From Marvinbryantia sp964455335 (GTDB lineage Bacteria > Bacillota > Clostridia > Lachnospirales > Lachnospiraceae), in NCBI GenBank assembly GCA_964455335.1, contig CAYVVW010000050.1:1-13200 (forward strand): a stretch of 13,200 nt of DNA. Reading direction: 5' to 3'. Below are positions 1-7,247 of the stretch, one piece after another. Each line of letters starts with the position of its first letter. Positions within the stretch are counted from its first letter, which is position 1. The notes under the pieces were generated by a model. It saw only the letters and a program-made list of their open reading frames with translations. It did no database searches and was not told the origin of the DNA. A program made the translations under genes and the position numbers.

Positions 1-51
1 TAAAAATCGAATATTATTTTGCGGTTGTTACCGGTTCGCTGGAAATTTACG

Positions 52-80
52 TTTACAAATCCGCCCGCATGTTTTATAAT
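52..80 (+). promoter_or_regulatory. Sigma-A type promoter for the GH5 gene
   Basis: TTTACA (52-57) and TATAAT (75-80) are separated by exactly 17 bp, a near-consensus housekeeping promoter. Transcription would start near 87, leaving a leader of about 85 nt before the GH5 start codon at 173. Nothing else recognisable was seen in bases 1-172. Confidence 0.75.
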
Positions 81-172
81 GGCGGCACGAGCGCCAAAAG
101 ACCTTTTGACACAAGAATCATAGGAAAATCATAGGAAGAAGTCACTTGCCGAGCTTGGAAGGAGAGGCGAAT

Positions 173-1546
173 ATGAAGAAGAGAACGAAATTTACCTTAT
201 GTGCGGCGGCTGTCTTGACCGGCGCGCTGGTGGCGTACCAACAATACAAAAAGACGCACGTGGTCGAGGCGGAAAGCCCTGCCGTGGACGCGCTTGCCAC
301 CCCGCAGACGACGGGCGCGCTGCACGTGGAGGGCAGCCACTTGGTGGACGCAAACGGAAAGACCGTGCAGTTAAAGGGCATCAGCACGCATGGCATCGCC
401 TGGTATCCGCAATACGTCAACGAGGAGTGTTTCGCGCAGTTCCGCAAGGAGTGGAACGCCAACCTGATGCGCATCACCATGTATACGGACGAGGAGGGCG
501 GCTATTGCACCAACGGAGACAAGGACGCCTTAAGGAAGCTGGTGCACAAGGGCGTGGCGTGCGCGACGAAAAATGATATGTATGTGATCATCGACTGGCA
601 CATTTTGCACGACGGCAACCCGCTGACGAACATCGAGGAGGCCAAGGCGTTTTTCCAGGAGATGTCGCAGACGTATGCGGGCGCGAACAATGTTTTCTAT
701 GAGATCTGCAACGAGCCGAACGGCGGCACGACCTGGGAGGATGTCAAGGCTTACGCAAAGGAAATCATCGAGGTGATCCGCGCGAACGACGAGGACGGCA
801 TCATCATCGTGGGCACGCCGAACTGGTGCCAGTATGTGGATCAGGCGGCGGCAGATCCCATCACAGGATATGAAAATATCATGTATGCGCTCCATTTTTA
901 CGCGGCGACCCACAAGGACGATTTGCGCCAGAAGATGGTTGCCGCCATGGACGCGGGCCTGCCCATTTTTGTGACGGAGTATGGCATTTGCGACGCGAGC
1001 GGAAACGGCGTTTTGGACATTGCGCAGGCAAATGCGTGGGTGGAGGCGATGGACGCGCAAGGCATCAGCTATGCCATGTGGAATCTGTCCAACCGCGACG
1101 AGTCGTCCGCCATCGTGAAGCCGGAATGTGAGAAAACGGCCGATTTCACGGATGAGGACTTGCGAGACAGCGGGAAATGGGTGCGCGCCATGTTAAAGGG
1201 CGAGGAATCCCCGGGCGCGGATCTGGCGAGCGCGGGCGGCACGATCACTTGCGGCGCGATCGAGGTGCAGATCGTGCCGGCCAACCGCTGGGAGGCGGAC
1301 GGGCAGAGCGTGTGCCAATATACCGTCACGCTCACCAACACCGGCGATACGGACTGCGCGTCCTGGGAAGTGGAGATCCCATTCTCTGACGCCATCACGT
1401 TTTCCGATGGCTGGAATGGGGATTACGCCGTGGAGGGCAACACGCTGCGCATTACTTCCAAGGAGTACAACGGCGCGATCGCGGCGGGCGCGTCCCTGGG
1501 GGATGTCGGCTTTATCTTGGCGGGGGCGGGCGAGCCTGTTTTGTGA
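173..1546 (+). CDS. GH5 family endoglucanase (cellulase) with C-terminal CBM2-like module, N-terminally anchored or secreted
   Basis: A 457-residue protein predicted to hydrolyse beta-1,4-glucan outside the cell. The N-terminus has a basic MKKRTK stretch followed by a hydrophobic segment (about residues 7-22), read as a signal peptide or membrane anchor; no lipobox, dockerin or sortase motif is visible. Residues about 45-340 form a GH5 (cellulase A) catalytic barrel. The acid/base Glu lies in EICNEPN (E181) and the nucleophile Glu in FVTEYG (E269); DWH (141-143) and HFY (241-243) are other typical GH5 active-site patches. Residues about 358-451 resemble a CBM2 cellulose-binding module, with TLTNTG, W398, GWNG (W414) and YNGAIAAGAS. 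Start: ATG 173 is preceded by AAGGAGAGG (159-167); a TTG at 146 in the same frame lacks such a site. It has its own promoter and is followed by a hairpin before glf, so it may be a separate unit. Family assignment is firm; substrate is inferred. Confidence 0.93.
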   Translation: MKKRTKFTLCAAAVLTGALVAYQQYKKTHVVEAESPAVDALATPQTTGALHVEGSHLVDANGKTVQLKGISTHGIAWYPQYVNEECFAQFRKEWNANLMRITMYTDEEGGYCTNGDKDALRKLVHKGVACATKNDMYVIIDWHILHDGNPLTNIEEAKAFFQEMSQTYAGANNVFYEICNEPNGGTTWEDVKAYAKEIIEVIRANDEDGIIIVGTPNWCQYVDQAAADPITGYENIMYALHFYAATHKDDLRQKMVAAMDAGLPIFVTEYGICDASGNGVLDIAQANAWVEAMDAQGISYAMWNLSNRDESSAIVKPECEKTADFTDEDLRDSGKWVRAMLKGEESPGADLASAGGTITCGAIEVQIVPANRWEADGQSVCQYTVTLTNTGDTDCASWEVEIPFSDAITFSDGWNGDYAVEGNTLRITSKEYNGAIAAGASLGDVGFILAGAGEPVL

Positions 1547-1581
1547 TGCCTGTTCTGTGATGTAGTAGTGGTACAAGCTTT

Positions 1582-1602
1582 GGCACGATGGAACATCGTG
1601 CC
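1582..1602 (+). other. Perfect 9-bp hairpin between the GH5 gene and glf
   Basis: GGCACGATG (1582-1590), loop GAA, CATCGTGCC (1594-1602) form a perfect inverted repeat. No run of T follows on either strand, so it is not a standard intrinsic terminator. It could be an RNA processing or attenuation structure, or an operator. A TATAAA at 1633-1638 could be a -10 box for glf, but no good -35 was found. Confidence 0.5.
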
Positions 1603-1660
1603 GATCGTGGGAAAGGGCTTTCTACCCTGGCATATAAAAAGAGAAGTGAGGATTTCTTAA

Positions 1661-2761
1661 ATGGAGCATTTTGATTATTTGGTTGTGGGCGCGGGCCTGT
1701 ATGGCGCGGTGTTCGCGCAGGAGACAAAGCGGGCGGGGAAGTCCTGCCTGGTGGTGGACAAGCGCGGCCACATTGCGGGAAATGTGTATACAAAAGCGGT
1801 CGAGGGCATCAATGTGCATGTCTATGGCGCGCACATTTTCCACACCAATGACCGCGAGGTCTGGGCGTATGTCAACCGGTTTGCGGATTTTAACCGCTTT
1901 ACAAATTCCCCGGTGGCGAATTACCACGGCGAGCTGTATTCCCTGCCTTTCAATATGTACACGTTTTACCAGATGTGGGGCGTGACGACCCCGCAGGAGG
2001 CGGCGGCGAAAATCGAGGAGCAAAAACGGGCGGCGGGCGTCACCAACCCGCGAAATTTAGAAGAGCAGGCCATCAGCCTGGTGGGAACAGACATTTACGA
2101 AAAGCTGGTGAAAGGGTATACCCAAAAACAGTGGGGGCGGCCGTGCGACCAGCTGCCCGCGTTCATCATCAAGCGTTTGCCGGTGCGCTTTACGTTTGAC
2201 AACAATTATTTTAATGCGCTCTACCAGGGCATCCCGATGGGAGGGTACACAAAACTTGTGGAACACTTGCTGGAGGGCACGCAGGTGCGCCTGGGGGTGG
2301 ATTACCTGCAAGACAAACAGCACTTGGACGCGCTGGCGGATCGCGTGATCTACACAGGGCCGATCGATGCCTATTTCGATTATTCCCTTGGCGCGCTGGA
2401 GTACCGCTCGGTGCGCTTTGAGACGGAAGTGCTGGATATGCCCAATTTCCAGGGGAACGCGGCGGTGAATTATACGGATGCCGAGACGCCGTGGACGCGC
2501 ATCATCGAGCACAAGTGGTTTGAGTTTGGCACGCAGCCAAAGACGGTCATCAGCCGCGAATATTCCTCGGAGTGGAAGCCGGGCGACGAGCCTTATTATC
2601 CGGTGAACGATGAGAAAAATAGCGCGCTGTACGAACAATACCGCGCGTTGGCCGACGGGGAAACACAGGTGGTATTTGGCGGACGTTTGGGCGAGTACAA
2701 GTACTATGACATGGATGCCGTGATTGCGTCCGCATTGCGGATGTGCAAGGCGGAACTGTGA
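1661..2761 (+). CDS. glf: UDP-galactopyranose mutase
   Basis: A 366-residue flavoenzyme that interconverts UDP-galactopyranose and UDP-galactofuranose in the cytoplasm, supplying galactofuranose for surface glycans. The N-terminal FAD-binding Rossmann motif reads VVGAGLYGA (8-16), followed by an acidic strand end VVDKR (31-35). Family signatures follow: HIAGN (37-41, usually HIGGN), YGAHIFHTN (55-63), PVANYHGELY, LPFNMYTF, YTQKQWG and YTGPIDAYFDY. The length is typical of bacterial Glf. Start ATG 1661 has AGTGAGG (1645-1651) at a 9-nt spacing. The next gene begins 43 bp downstream with its own ribosome-binding site and no terminator between, which suggests co-transcription. Together with the nucleotidyltransferase and LCP genes this points to assembly of a galactofuranose-containing wall polymer; no glycosyltransferases lie in the window, so the polymer is not identified. 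Confidence 0.95.
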   Translation: MEHFDYLVVGAGLYGAVFAQETKRAGKSCLVVDKRGHIAGNVYTKAVEGINVHVYGAHIFHTNDREVWAYVNRFADFNRFTNSPVANYHGELYSLPFNMYTFYQMWGVTTPQEAAAKIEEQKRAAGVTNPRNLEEQAISLVGTDIYEKLVKGYTQKQWGRPCDQLPAFIIKRLPVRFTFDNNYFNALYQGIPMGGYTKLVEHLLEGTQVRLGVDYLQDKQHLDALADRVIYTGPIDAYFDYSLGALEYRSVRFETEVLDMPNFQGNAAVNYTDAETPWTRIIEHKWFEFGTQPKTVISREYSSEWKPGDEPYYPVNDEKNSALYEQYRALADGETQVVFGGRLGEYKYYDMDAVIASALRMCKAEL

Positions 2762-2804
2762 TCCATGCGCAAAGCCTAGATAAGAACAAGGAGAAAAGTA
2801 ATTC

Positions 2805-3746
2805 ATGTGCACGCAGACAGAAACAGGCAACGCCCTGGTGATCATGGCGGCGGGCCTTGGCAGCCGCTTTGGCGGGGGGATCAAGCAGTTGGAGCCGGTC
2901 GGCCCGAATGGGCATATCCTCATGGATTATTCCATTCACGATGCGATCGCGGCCGGTTTTCGCAAGATTGTTTTTATCATTCGGAAGGACATTGAGGCGG
3001 ATTTTCGGGAGGTCATCGGAAACCGCATCGAGGCGGTGTGCGAAAAAGCGGGGGTGGAGGTCGCCTATGCGTTCCAGTCTCTAGACGCGCTGCCGGACGG
3101 CGTCGCGCTTCCCGCCGGGCGCACAAAGCCTTGGGGCACGGGGCAGGCCGTGCTCAGCTGCAGGGATGTCCTAAAAGAGCCATTCGTGGTGATCAATGCG
3201 GACGATTATTATGGGAAGGCGGCATTTTGCAAGCTGCACGATTTTTTGCGGGGCGCAAGCCGCGCGGAGCCTTACCGTTTTTGCATGGCGGGCTTTTTGC
3301 TCAAAAATACCTTGAGCGCGCACGGCGGCGTGACGCGCGGCATTTGCGCGGTGGACGAAAACGGCTACCTGACGGACGTGCGGGAGACGCACAATATCGT
3401 GCGCACGGCGCAAGGCCCTTGCGCGGACGGGCGACTCATCGACGGGGATGGCTACGCCTCAATGAATATGTGGGGGCTGACCCCGGAATTTCTCGACTTG
3501 CTCGACCGCGGGTTTGCGGAATTTTTCCAAAACCTGGGCGACGGGGGAGAAAAGGAGGAATTTTTGCTGCCCACTTACATTGGCCAGCTTTTGCGGCGCA
3601 AGCAGGTTTCCGTGCGCGTCCTGGAAACGGCTGACAAGTGGTTTGGCATCACGAGCAAAGAGGACAAGGCCGGCGTGGCGGAGGCGTTTCGCAAATTGAC
3701 AGAAAATGGCGTCTACCAGGCAGACTTGTATGGGGATTTGGCATAG
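2805..3746 (+). CDS. Sugar-phosphate nucleotidyltransferase (NTP_transferase family)
   Basis: A 313-residue protein predicted to make an NDP-sugar from a sugar 1-phosphate and a nucleoside triphosphate. The nucleotide-binding loop is MAAGLGSRFGG (14-24) followed by KQLEPVG (27-33), a variant of the GxGxRxxPxTK signature. PWGTGQAV (109-116) fits the base- and sugar-contacting region, and the metal-binding region is VVINADDYYG (128-137), where D133 would be the expected ligand. There is no hexapeptide-repeat acyltransferase tail. Start ATG 2805 has AAGGAG (2788-2793) at 11 nt. It lies between glf and the LCP gene, so it probably feeds the same glycan pathway. It is not a canonical RmlA or GalU, because the loop and the C-terminal half differ; the sugar cannot be told from the sequence. 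Confidence 0.85.
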   Translation: MCTQTETGNALVIMAAGLGSRFGGGIKQLEPVGPNGHILMDYSIHDAIAAGFRKIVFIIRKDIEADFREVIGNRIEAVCEKAGVEVAYAFQSLDALPDGVALPAGRTKPWGTGQAVLSCRDVLKEPFVVINADDYYGKAAFCKLHDFLRGASRAEPYRFCMAGFLLKNTLSAHGGVTRGICAVDENGYLTDVRETHNIVRTAQGPCADGRLIDGDGYASMNMWGLTPEFLDLLDRGFAEFFQNLGDGGEKEEFLLPTYIGQLLRRKQVSVRVLETADKWFGITSKEDKAGVAEAFRKLTENGVYQADLYGDLA

Positions 3747-3778
3747 CGCAGGCGACAGGGATCAGAGGGATGGAGTGG

Positions 3779-4687
3779 ATGGAAATGCGAGGCAGCGTAA
3801 TGGGAAAAGCGGTGTGGGCGGCATGTTTGCTCGCCATGTTCCTTTTGTGCGGGATGGGAGCGGCGGCAAGCGAGGCGGAGACGAAGCTGACAGAGACGGA
3901 GCTTGCGGAGGTCATTTTGCCGGACGAAAAGGAAGTCTACCAGCTGTTGTTGATCGGTTCGGACAGAAGGGACGACTCGTGGAATGGAAACTCGGACGTG
4001 ATGATCCTCGTCACTGTCCAGGCAAACAACCGGCGCATCATCATGACATCGTTTATGCGCGACTTAAATGCCGAGATCCCGGGGCATGGGACGGCAAAGC
4101 TGAACCACGCGTTTGCCGTGGGCGGCGCGGAGCTGCTCCAGGAGACCCTGGAGGACAATTACGATCTGGACATTGACANNNNNNNNNNGATCGTGGACTT
4201 TGACTCCATGGCGGATGTCGTGGATCGCATCGGCGGCGTGCAGATCGCGGTGACGGACGAGGAGTGCGTCATCTTAAACCAGTACCTGGAGGTCATGGGG
4301 GCGGCGGAGAGCAGCCTGCCGTGCGGCGGGGATTACCTGCTCAACGGCTATCAGGCGGTGGCCTATATGCGCATCCGCCACGTGGGCAACAACGACTACC
4401 AGCGGACACAGCGGCAGAGGGATGTCCTAAGCCAGATGTTTTCGCAGGCGCAGACCCTGGGGGCGCAGGACTTGCTGGGGCTTGCGGCCGACTTGATCGA
4501 ACAGGTGGAGCACGACATCGACCCGTTTGACTTGCTGCAGCTGACGGCATCCGTTCCCGGCATGGCGACATTTGAGCTGGAAGAAAACCGCGTCCCCTAC
4601 GACGATATGTACACGTCTAAAAGAGGGCGGCTCATTCCGACACAGCCGGATACGACTGAAAAGTTGCACGAATTGATCGATGGGTGA
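3779..4687 (+). CDS. LCP (LytR-CpsA-Psr) family glycan-peptidoglycan ligase, interrupted by an assembly gap
   Basis: A protein of about 302 residues with a short cytoplasmic start, one hydrophobic segment (about 10-30) and an extracellular LCP domain (about 52-225). LCP enzymes transfer undecaprenyl-linked glycans to peptidoglycan. Family blocks are visible: LLLIGSDRR with NSDVMILV, SFMRDLNAEIPGHG (91-104), KLNHAFAVGG (108-117), VDFDSMADVVDRIGGV, and AYMRIRH with DYQRTQRQRDVL (195-217), which hold the conserved Asp and Arg residues. Ten Ns (4179-4188) hide four codons just before VDF. Start: ATG 3779 has AGAGGG (3764-3769) at 9 nt; ATG 3785 with GGAGTGG (3772-3778) is equally possible, and the frame stays open upstream without a ribosome-binding site. 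The gap to the nucleotidyltransferase gene is about 32 bp, so it is probably the last gene of the glf operon. Confidence 0.92.
   Translation: MEMRGSVMGKAVWAACLLAMFLLCGMGAAASEAETKLTETELAEVILPDEKEVYQLLLIGSDRRDDSWNGNSDVMILVTVQANNRRIIMTSFMRDLNAEIPGHGTAKLNHAFAVGGAELLQETLEDNYDLDIDXXXXIVDFDSMADVVDRIGGVQIAVTDEECVILNQYLEVMGAAESSLPCGGDYLLNGYQAVAYMRIRHVGNNDYQRTQRQRDVLSQMFSQAQTLGAQDLLGLAADLIEQVEHDIDPFDLLQLTASVPGMATFELEENRVPYDDMYTSKRGRLIPTQPDTTEKLHELIDG
4179..4188. other. Run of ten N: assembly gap
   Basis: Ten undetermined bases inside the LCP coding region. The reading frame is kept on both sides. LCP proteins normally carry four residues between the ID and the (V/I)(D/N)F of this motif. With ten Ns there are five here (four unknown plus Ile), so the true gap may be about seven bases. 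The number ten may be a placeholder. Confidence 0.95.
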
Positions 4688-4787
4688 TCCTGCGGGTAGG
4701 GTGGCGCACAAACGTGAGGATCGTTTGCGCCTTGAACGTTGCGATCGTTTCATGTGAATGTGGAGACTGTGTCACCCATTCAAGGCG
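4680..4787 (+). other. Structured 3' region of the LCP transcript with overlapping inverted repeats
   Basis: Three inverted repeats lie across and just after the LCP stop codon. ATGGGTGA (4680-4687) pairs with TCACCCAT (4772-4779). GGCGC-AC-AAACG (4703-4714) pairs with CGTTTGCGCC (4722-4731) around a 7-nt loop. CGCCTTGAA (4728-4736) pairs with TTCAAGGCG (4779-4787). The second and third share CGCC (4728-4731), so they cannot fully form together. No clear T-run follows, so a role in termination is uncertain. Confidence 0.45.
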
Positions 4788-4894
4788 AAAAGGGTAGAGC
4801 CGCCTCCTAGCAGAAGCGGACGTTGGTCAAGTTGGAATGTGTGTTGGGCGTAGTTTTTGGGCAAAAATAGAAACGAACGCTTGAAAGATGGGGC

Positions 4895-5054
4895 AGGCTG
4901 TCCGAAAACCTAGACGTGCATTTTGCAAGTGGGGGATGGAAACCGGAATCTGCGGCGAAATGTCGCAAAAGTGGAGACATCAAGGGACAATCGCGTACAC
5001 TTGGAGCGGAAAGTGGGAATCAATGACCGCCGCGAGATAGTTTTCGGACGGCCT
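4895..5054. mobile_element. Possible MITE-like element bounded by 15-bp inverted repeats
   Basis: AGGCTGTCCGAAAAC at 4895-4909 and its reverse complement with one mismatch at 5040-5054 bound a 160-bp segment that carries no recognisable gene. The arrangement resembles a short non-autonomous transposon. No convincing target-site duplication is visible at the edges, and no transposase is nearby. The rest of the 4788-5060 stretch shows nothing I can name. Confidence 0.35.
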
Positions 5055-5060
5055 AGGGGA

Positions 5061-5104
5061 ACAAAAAGGAAGGCCGGCAGGTAACGATCCTCCGGCCCTT
5101 GTTT
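5061..5104 (-). terminator. Intrinsic terminator, best read for rpsT, possibly bidirectional
   Basis: GGCCGG (5072-5077) pairs with CCGGCC (5092-5097). The stem extends inward by AGG/CCT (5079-5081 with 5089-5091) around a 7-nt loop, and outward by A/T pairs. Read on the minus strand, the stem is followed by TTCCTTTTTGT, a usable U-tract about 85 nt past the rpsT stop. On the plus strand it is followed by CTTGTTTT, which could also stop transcription coming from the left. Confidence 0.7.
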
Positions 5105-5184
5105 TCCGCGCTGCGGGACAGCAGACCCCGCAAGTATCGGCTTTTCTTATATAGCAAACGACAAAACGATTTTCGTATTGCCGT

Positions 5185-5448
5185 TTACGATAGCTGATTG
5201 ACGAGTTTGGCTAAGCGGGAAACTTTCCTCGCCGCAGTGTTCTTGTGATAGACGCCTTTTTGCGTGGCTTTGCCGATCACAGAAGTCGCGCTCGTCAGGG
5301 CGGCGCTTGCGGCCTCCTTGTCATTTGCGGAGACGGCGGCCTCAACCTTTTTGATGGCCGTTTTCACGCCGGACTTGATGGACTTATTGCGGTCGGCTTT
5401 TTTCCTGTTCACTAAGATGCGTTTCTTTGCGGATTTAATGTTCGCCAT
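5185..5448 (-). CDS. rpsT: 30S ribosomal protein S20
   Basis: An 87-residue, Lys- and Ala-rich protein, the usual length for S20, which binds 16S rRNA during early assembly of the small subunit. It begins MANIKSAKKRI and carries the characteristic NRKKADRNKSIKS and YHKNTAARKVSRL segments; helical and strongly basic throughout. On the minus strand GGAGG (complement of 5455-5459) lies 6 nt before the ATG. It stands alone on the minus strand between two plus-strand surface-polysaccharide gene sets, with its own promoter upstream and a terminator downstream. S20 genes are commonly monocistronic, so this is ordinary. Between the stop codon and the terminator, short inverted repeats such as GCGGG/CCCGC (within 5111-5130) may add structure to the mRNA end. 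Confidence 0.98.
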   Translation of the reverse strand: MANIKSAKKRILVNRKKADRNKSIKSGVKTAIKKVEAAVSANDKEAASAALTSATSVIGKATQKGVYHKNTAARKVSRLAKLVNQLS

Positions 5449-5531
5449 CTGTAACCTCCAAAGTAATTGTTTTAACGGTTTTTGTTATGTCAAAGCCGGA
5501 CACGGTCGTCTCAACATAAACATACCCCTTT

Positions 5532-5560
5532 ATTTTAGAGCATTCATTGGTCAGTGTCAA
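5532..5560 (-). promoter_or_regulatory. Promoter of rpsT
   Basis: Read on the minus strand, a perfect -35 box TTGACA (complement of 5555-5560) is followed after exactly 17 bp by TAAAAT (complement of 5532-5537). Transcription would start near 5525, giving a leader of about 75 nt. This is the strongest promoter in the window, as expected for a ribosomal protein gene. Confidence 0.85.
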
Positions 5561-5603
5561 TACAAAATTCTTACTTTTTCCACACACTTTTCTCACGAAT
5601 TTG

Positions 5604-5612
5604 TGGTACAAT
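5604..5612 (+). promoter_or_regulatory. Extended -10 promoter for the acylation operon
   Basis: TGGTACAAT (5604-5612) is an extended -10 element (TG, one base, TACAAT). No clear -35 box is seen 16-18 bp upstream. It lies about 60 bp before the ligase start codon and about 45 bp from the divergent rpsT -35 box, so the two promoters are separate. Confidence 0.5.
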
Positions 5613-5673
5613 GGCGAGGCAATGGGATCTTTTGGGTGAAGCATAGGTGGAAAATGAAATATCGGGAGATTTT

Positions 5674-7203
5674 ATGGTTACGAATGTACTTTCTTATCTG
5701 GAGAGGTCTGCCGCGCGCTTTCCGGACAAGGTAGCTTTTGCGGGCGCGGGCGAAGCGGTTTCTTACCGCGAATTGGCGCGGCGGGCAAAGGCGGTGGGCA
5801 CGCGCGTCGCCCGCACGGGTATGCGCAAGCGTCCGGTGGCTGTCGTCACGGATCACACGGTGCAGTGCCTCGTCCTTTTTTTGGGCGTTGCATACAGCGG
5901 GAATTTTTATGTGCCGATAGACAAGAAACTGCCGGCTGCGCGCATTGCGGCCATCCTGGACGTGGCAAGGCCGGGCGCGGTGATTGCGCCGGGGGATGCC
6001 GCAGAAACTGTGAAGGGCTGTGTGGCAAATTGGGAAAAGGACGGCCAGCCGGTTTTTTTGGCGCGCGAGGGGTTGGCCGACGGGCCTGTGGACGACGCGC
6101 TGCTCGCCGCCATCCGCAGGGGGCATTTGGACACTGACCCGCTTTATCTGATGTTCACGTCGGGGTCTACGGGAACGCCGAAAGGGGTGCTGATTTGCCA
6201 TCGCTCGGTGATCGATTTGGCGGAGCAGTTTGCGGACGTGTTTGGATTTGACGAGACGGACGTGTTTGCCAACCAGGCGCCGTTTGACTTTGACGTCTCT
6301 GTAAAGGATTTGTATTGCACGTTGCGCAATGCGGCATCGCTGGTTCTCGTGCCGCAGGCCATGTTTTCCATGCCCAAAAAGCTCGTCCCCTTTCTGAACG
6401 AGCACCGTGTGACGACCTTGATCTGGGCGGTGTCGGCATTGCAGATCCTGTCGGTTTTGCGCGTGCTGGATCACGCGCTTCCGGAAACCTTAAAAAATGT
6501 CATGTTTTCCGGCGAGGTCATGCCCGCAAAAGTGCTCAATGACTGGAGGCGGCATTTGCCGCACGTGCGCTACGTCAATCTTTACGGGCCGACGGAGATC
6601 ACGTGCAACTGCACATATTATGTGGTGGATCGCGCATTTTCCGAGCGTGAATCTATCCCGATCGGCGCGGCATTTCCCAACACGGAAATCCTGCTTCTTG
6701 ACGGGCAGGGGCGCCCTGTGCCAGACGGGGAGACTGGGGAAATTTGCGTGCGCGGAACGTGCCTTGCGCATGGGTATTATCGAAATCCGCAGGCGACCGA
6801 GGCGGCATTTACGCAAAATCCGCTCAACGACGCCTACCCCGAGCGGATTTACCACACGGGCGACTATGGGCGCAAAAATGCGCGCGGGGAATTGCTCTTT
6901 GCCGCCAGGCGCGATTGGCAAATCAAGCACATGGGACACCGCATCGAATTGTCCGAAATCGAAAATGCGGCTAATGCCATCGCGGGCATCGAGCAGTGTT
7001 GCTGCCAATATGACGAAAAGCGCGGGAAAATCGTCCTCGTTTACCAGGCGCGGGAGCAGATGGATGCCGTGGTAGTAAAGGAATTGCAGAAGTATTTGCC
7101 CAAATATATGTGCCCAAACCGGCTGGTGCATTTGGACGCAATCCCACGCAACACGCGTGGGAAAATCGACCGCATGGCGATTCGGGCGCGGGTGCTTTCC
7201 TAA
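5674..7203 (+). CDS. AMP-forming amino-acid/acyl carrier-protein ligase, DltA-like adenylation enzyme
   Basis: A 509-residue stand-alone adenylation enzyme that would activate a carboxylic or amino acid with ATP and load it on the carrier protein encoded at 8392. Motifs in order: TSGSTGTPKG (162-171, ATP phosphate loop), NQAPFDFDVSVKDLY (200-214, very like DltA), FSGEVMP (278-284), NLYGPTEIT (302-310), YHTGDYG (393-399), RRDWQIKHMGHRIELSEIE (412-430, hinge and A8 region) and PRNTRGKIDR (491-500) with the catalytic Lys497. DltA has FCGE where this protein has FSGE. That Cys has been linked to D-Ala selectivity in Bacillus DltA, so the substrate may differ. Start ATG 5674 follows GGGAG (5664-5668); a GTG at 5647 is an alternative. 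It is the first gene of the operon, behind an extended -10 promoter. D-Ala remains the default guess, with moderate confidence. Confidence 0.88.
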   Translation: MVTNVLSYLERSAARFPDKVAFAGAGEAVSYRELARRAKAVGTRVARTGMRKRPVAVVTDHTVQCLVLFLGVAYSGNFYVPIDKKLPAARIAAILDVARPGAVIAPGDAAETVKGCVANWEKDGQPVFLAREGLADGPVDDALLAAIRRGHLDTDPLYLMFTSGSTGTPKGVLICHRSVIDLAEQFADVFGFDETDVFANQAPFDFDVSVKDLYCTLRNAASLVLVPQAMFSMPKKLVPFLNEHRVTTLIWAVSALQILSVLRVLDHALPETLKNVMFSGEVMPAKVLNDWRRHLPHVRYVNLYGPTEITCNCTYYVVDRAFSERESIPIGAAFPNTEILLLDGQGRPVPDGETGEICVRGTCLAHGYYRNPQATEAAFTQNPLNDAYPERIYHTGDYGRKNARGELLFAARRDWQIKHMGHRIELSEIENAANAIAGIEQCCCQYDEKRGKIVLVYQAREQMDAVVVKELQKYLPKYMCPNRLVHLDAIPRNTRGKIDRMAIRARVLS

Positions 7204-7247
7204 GCGCATTTTGCGCCGCGCCAAATGATTTGCGTGGAGTTTGTCTT

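Noticed and set aside
2057..2923. Minus-strand open frame of 288 codons
   Set aside because: Antisense to glf and the nucleotidyltransferase gene, both firmly identified; no motif or ribosome-binding site.
4929..5084. Plus-strand 51-codon frame from GTG, rich in Arg and Lys near its end
   Set aside because: No ribosome-binding site, no recognisable family, and it runs across the inverted-repeat end and into the terminator stem.
5593..6474. Minus-strand open frame of 293 codons
   Set aside because: Antisense shadow of the ligase gene; it also covers the promoter region and its translation is Arg/His-rich without any family motif.
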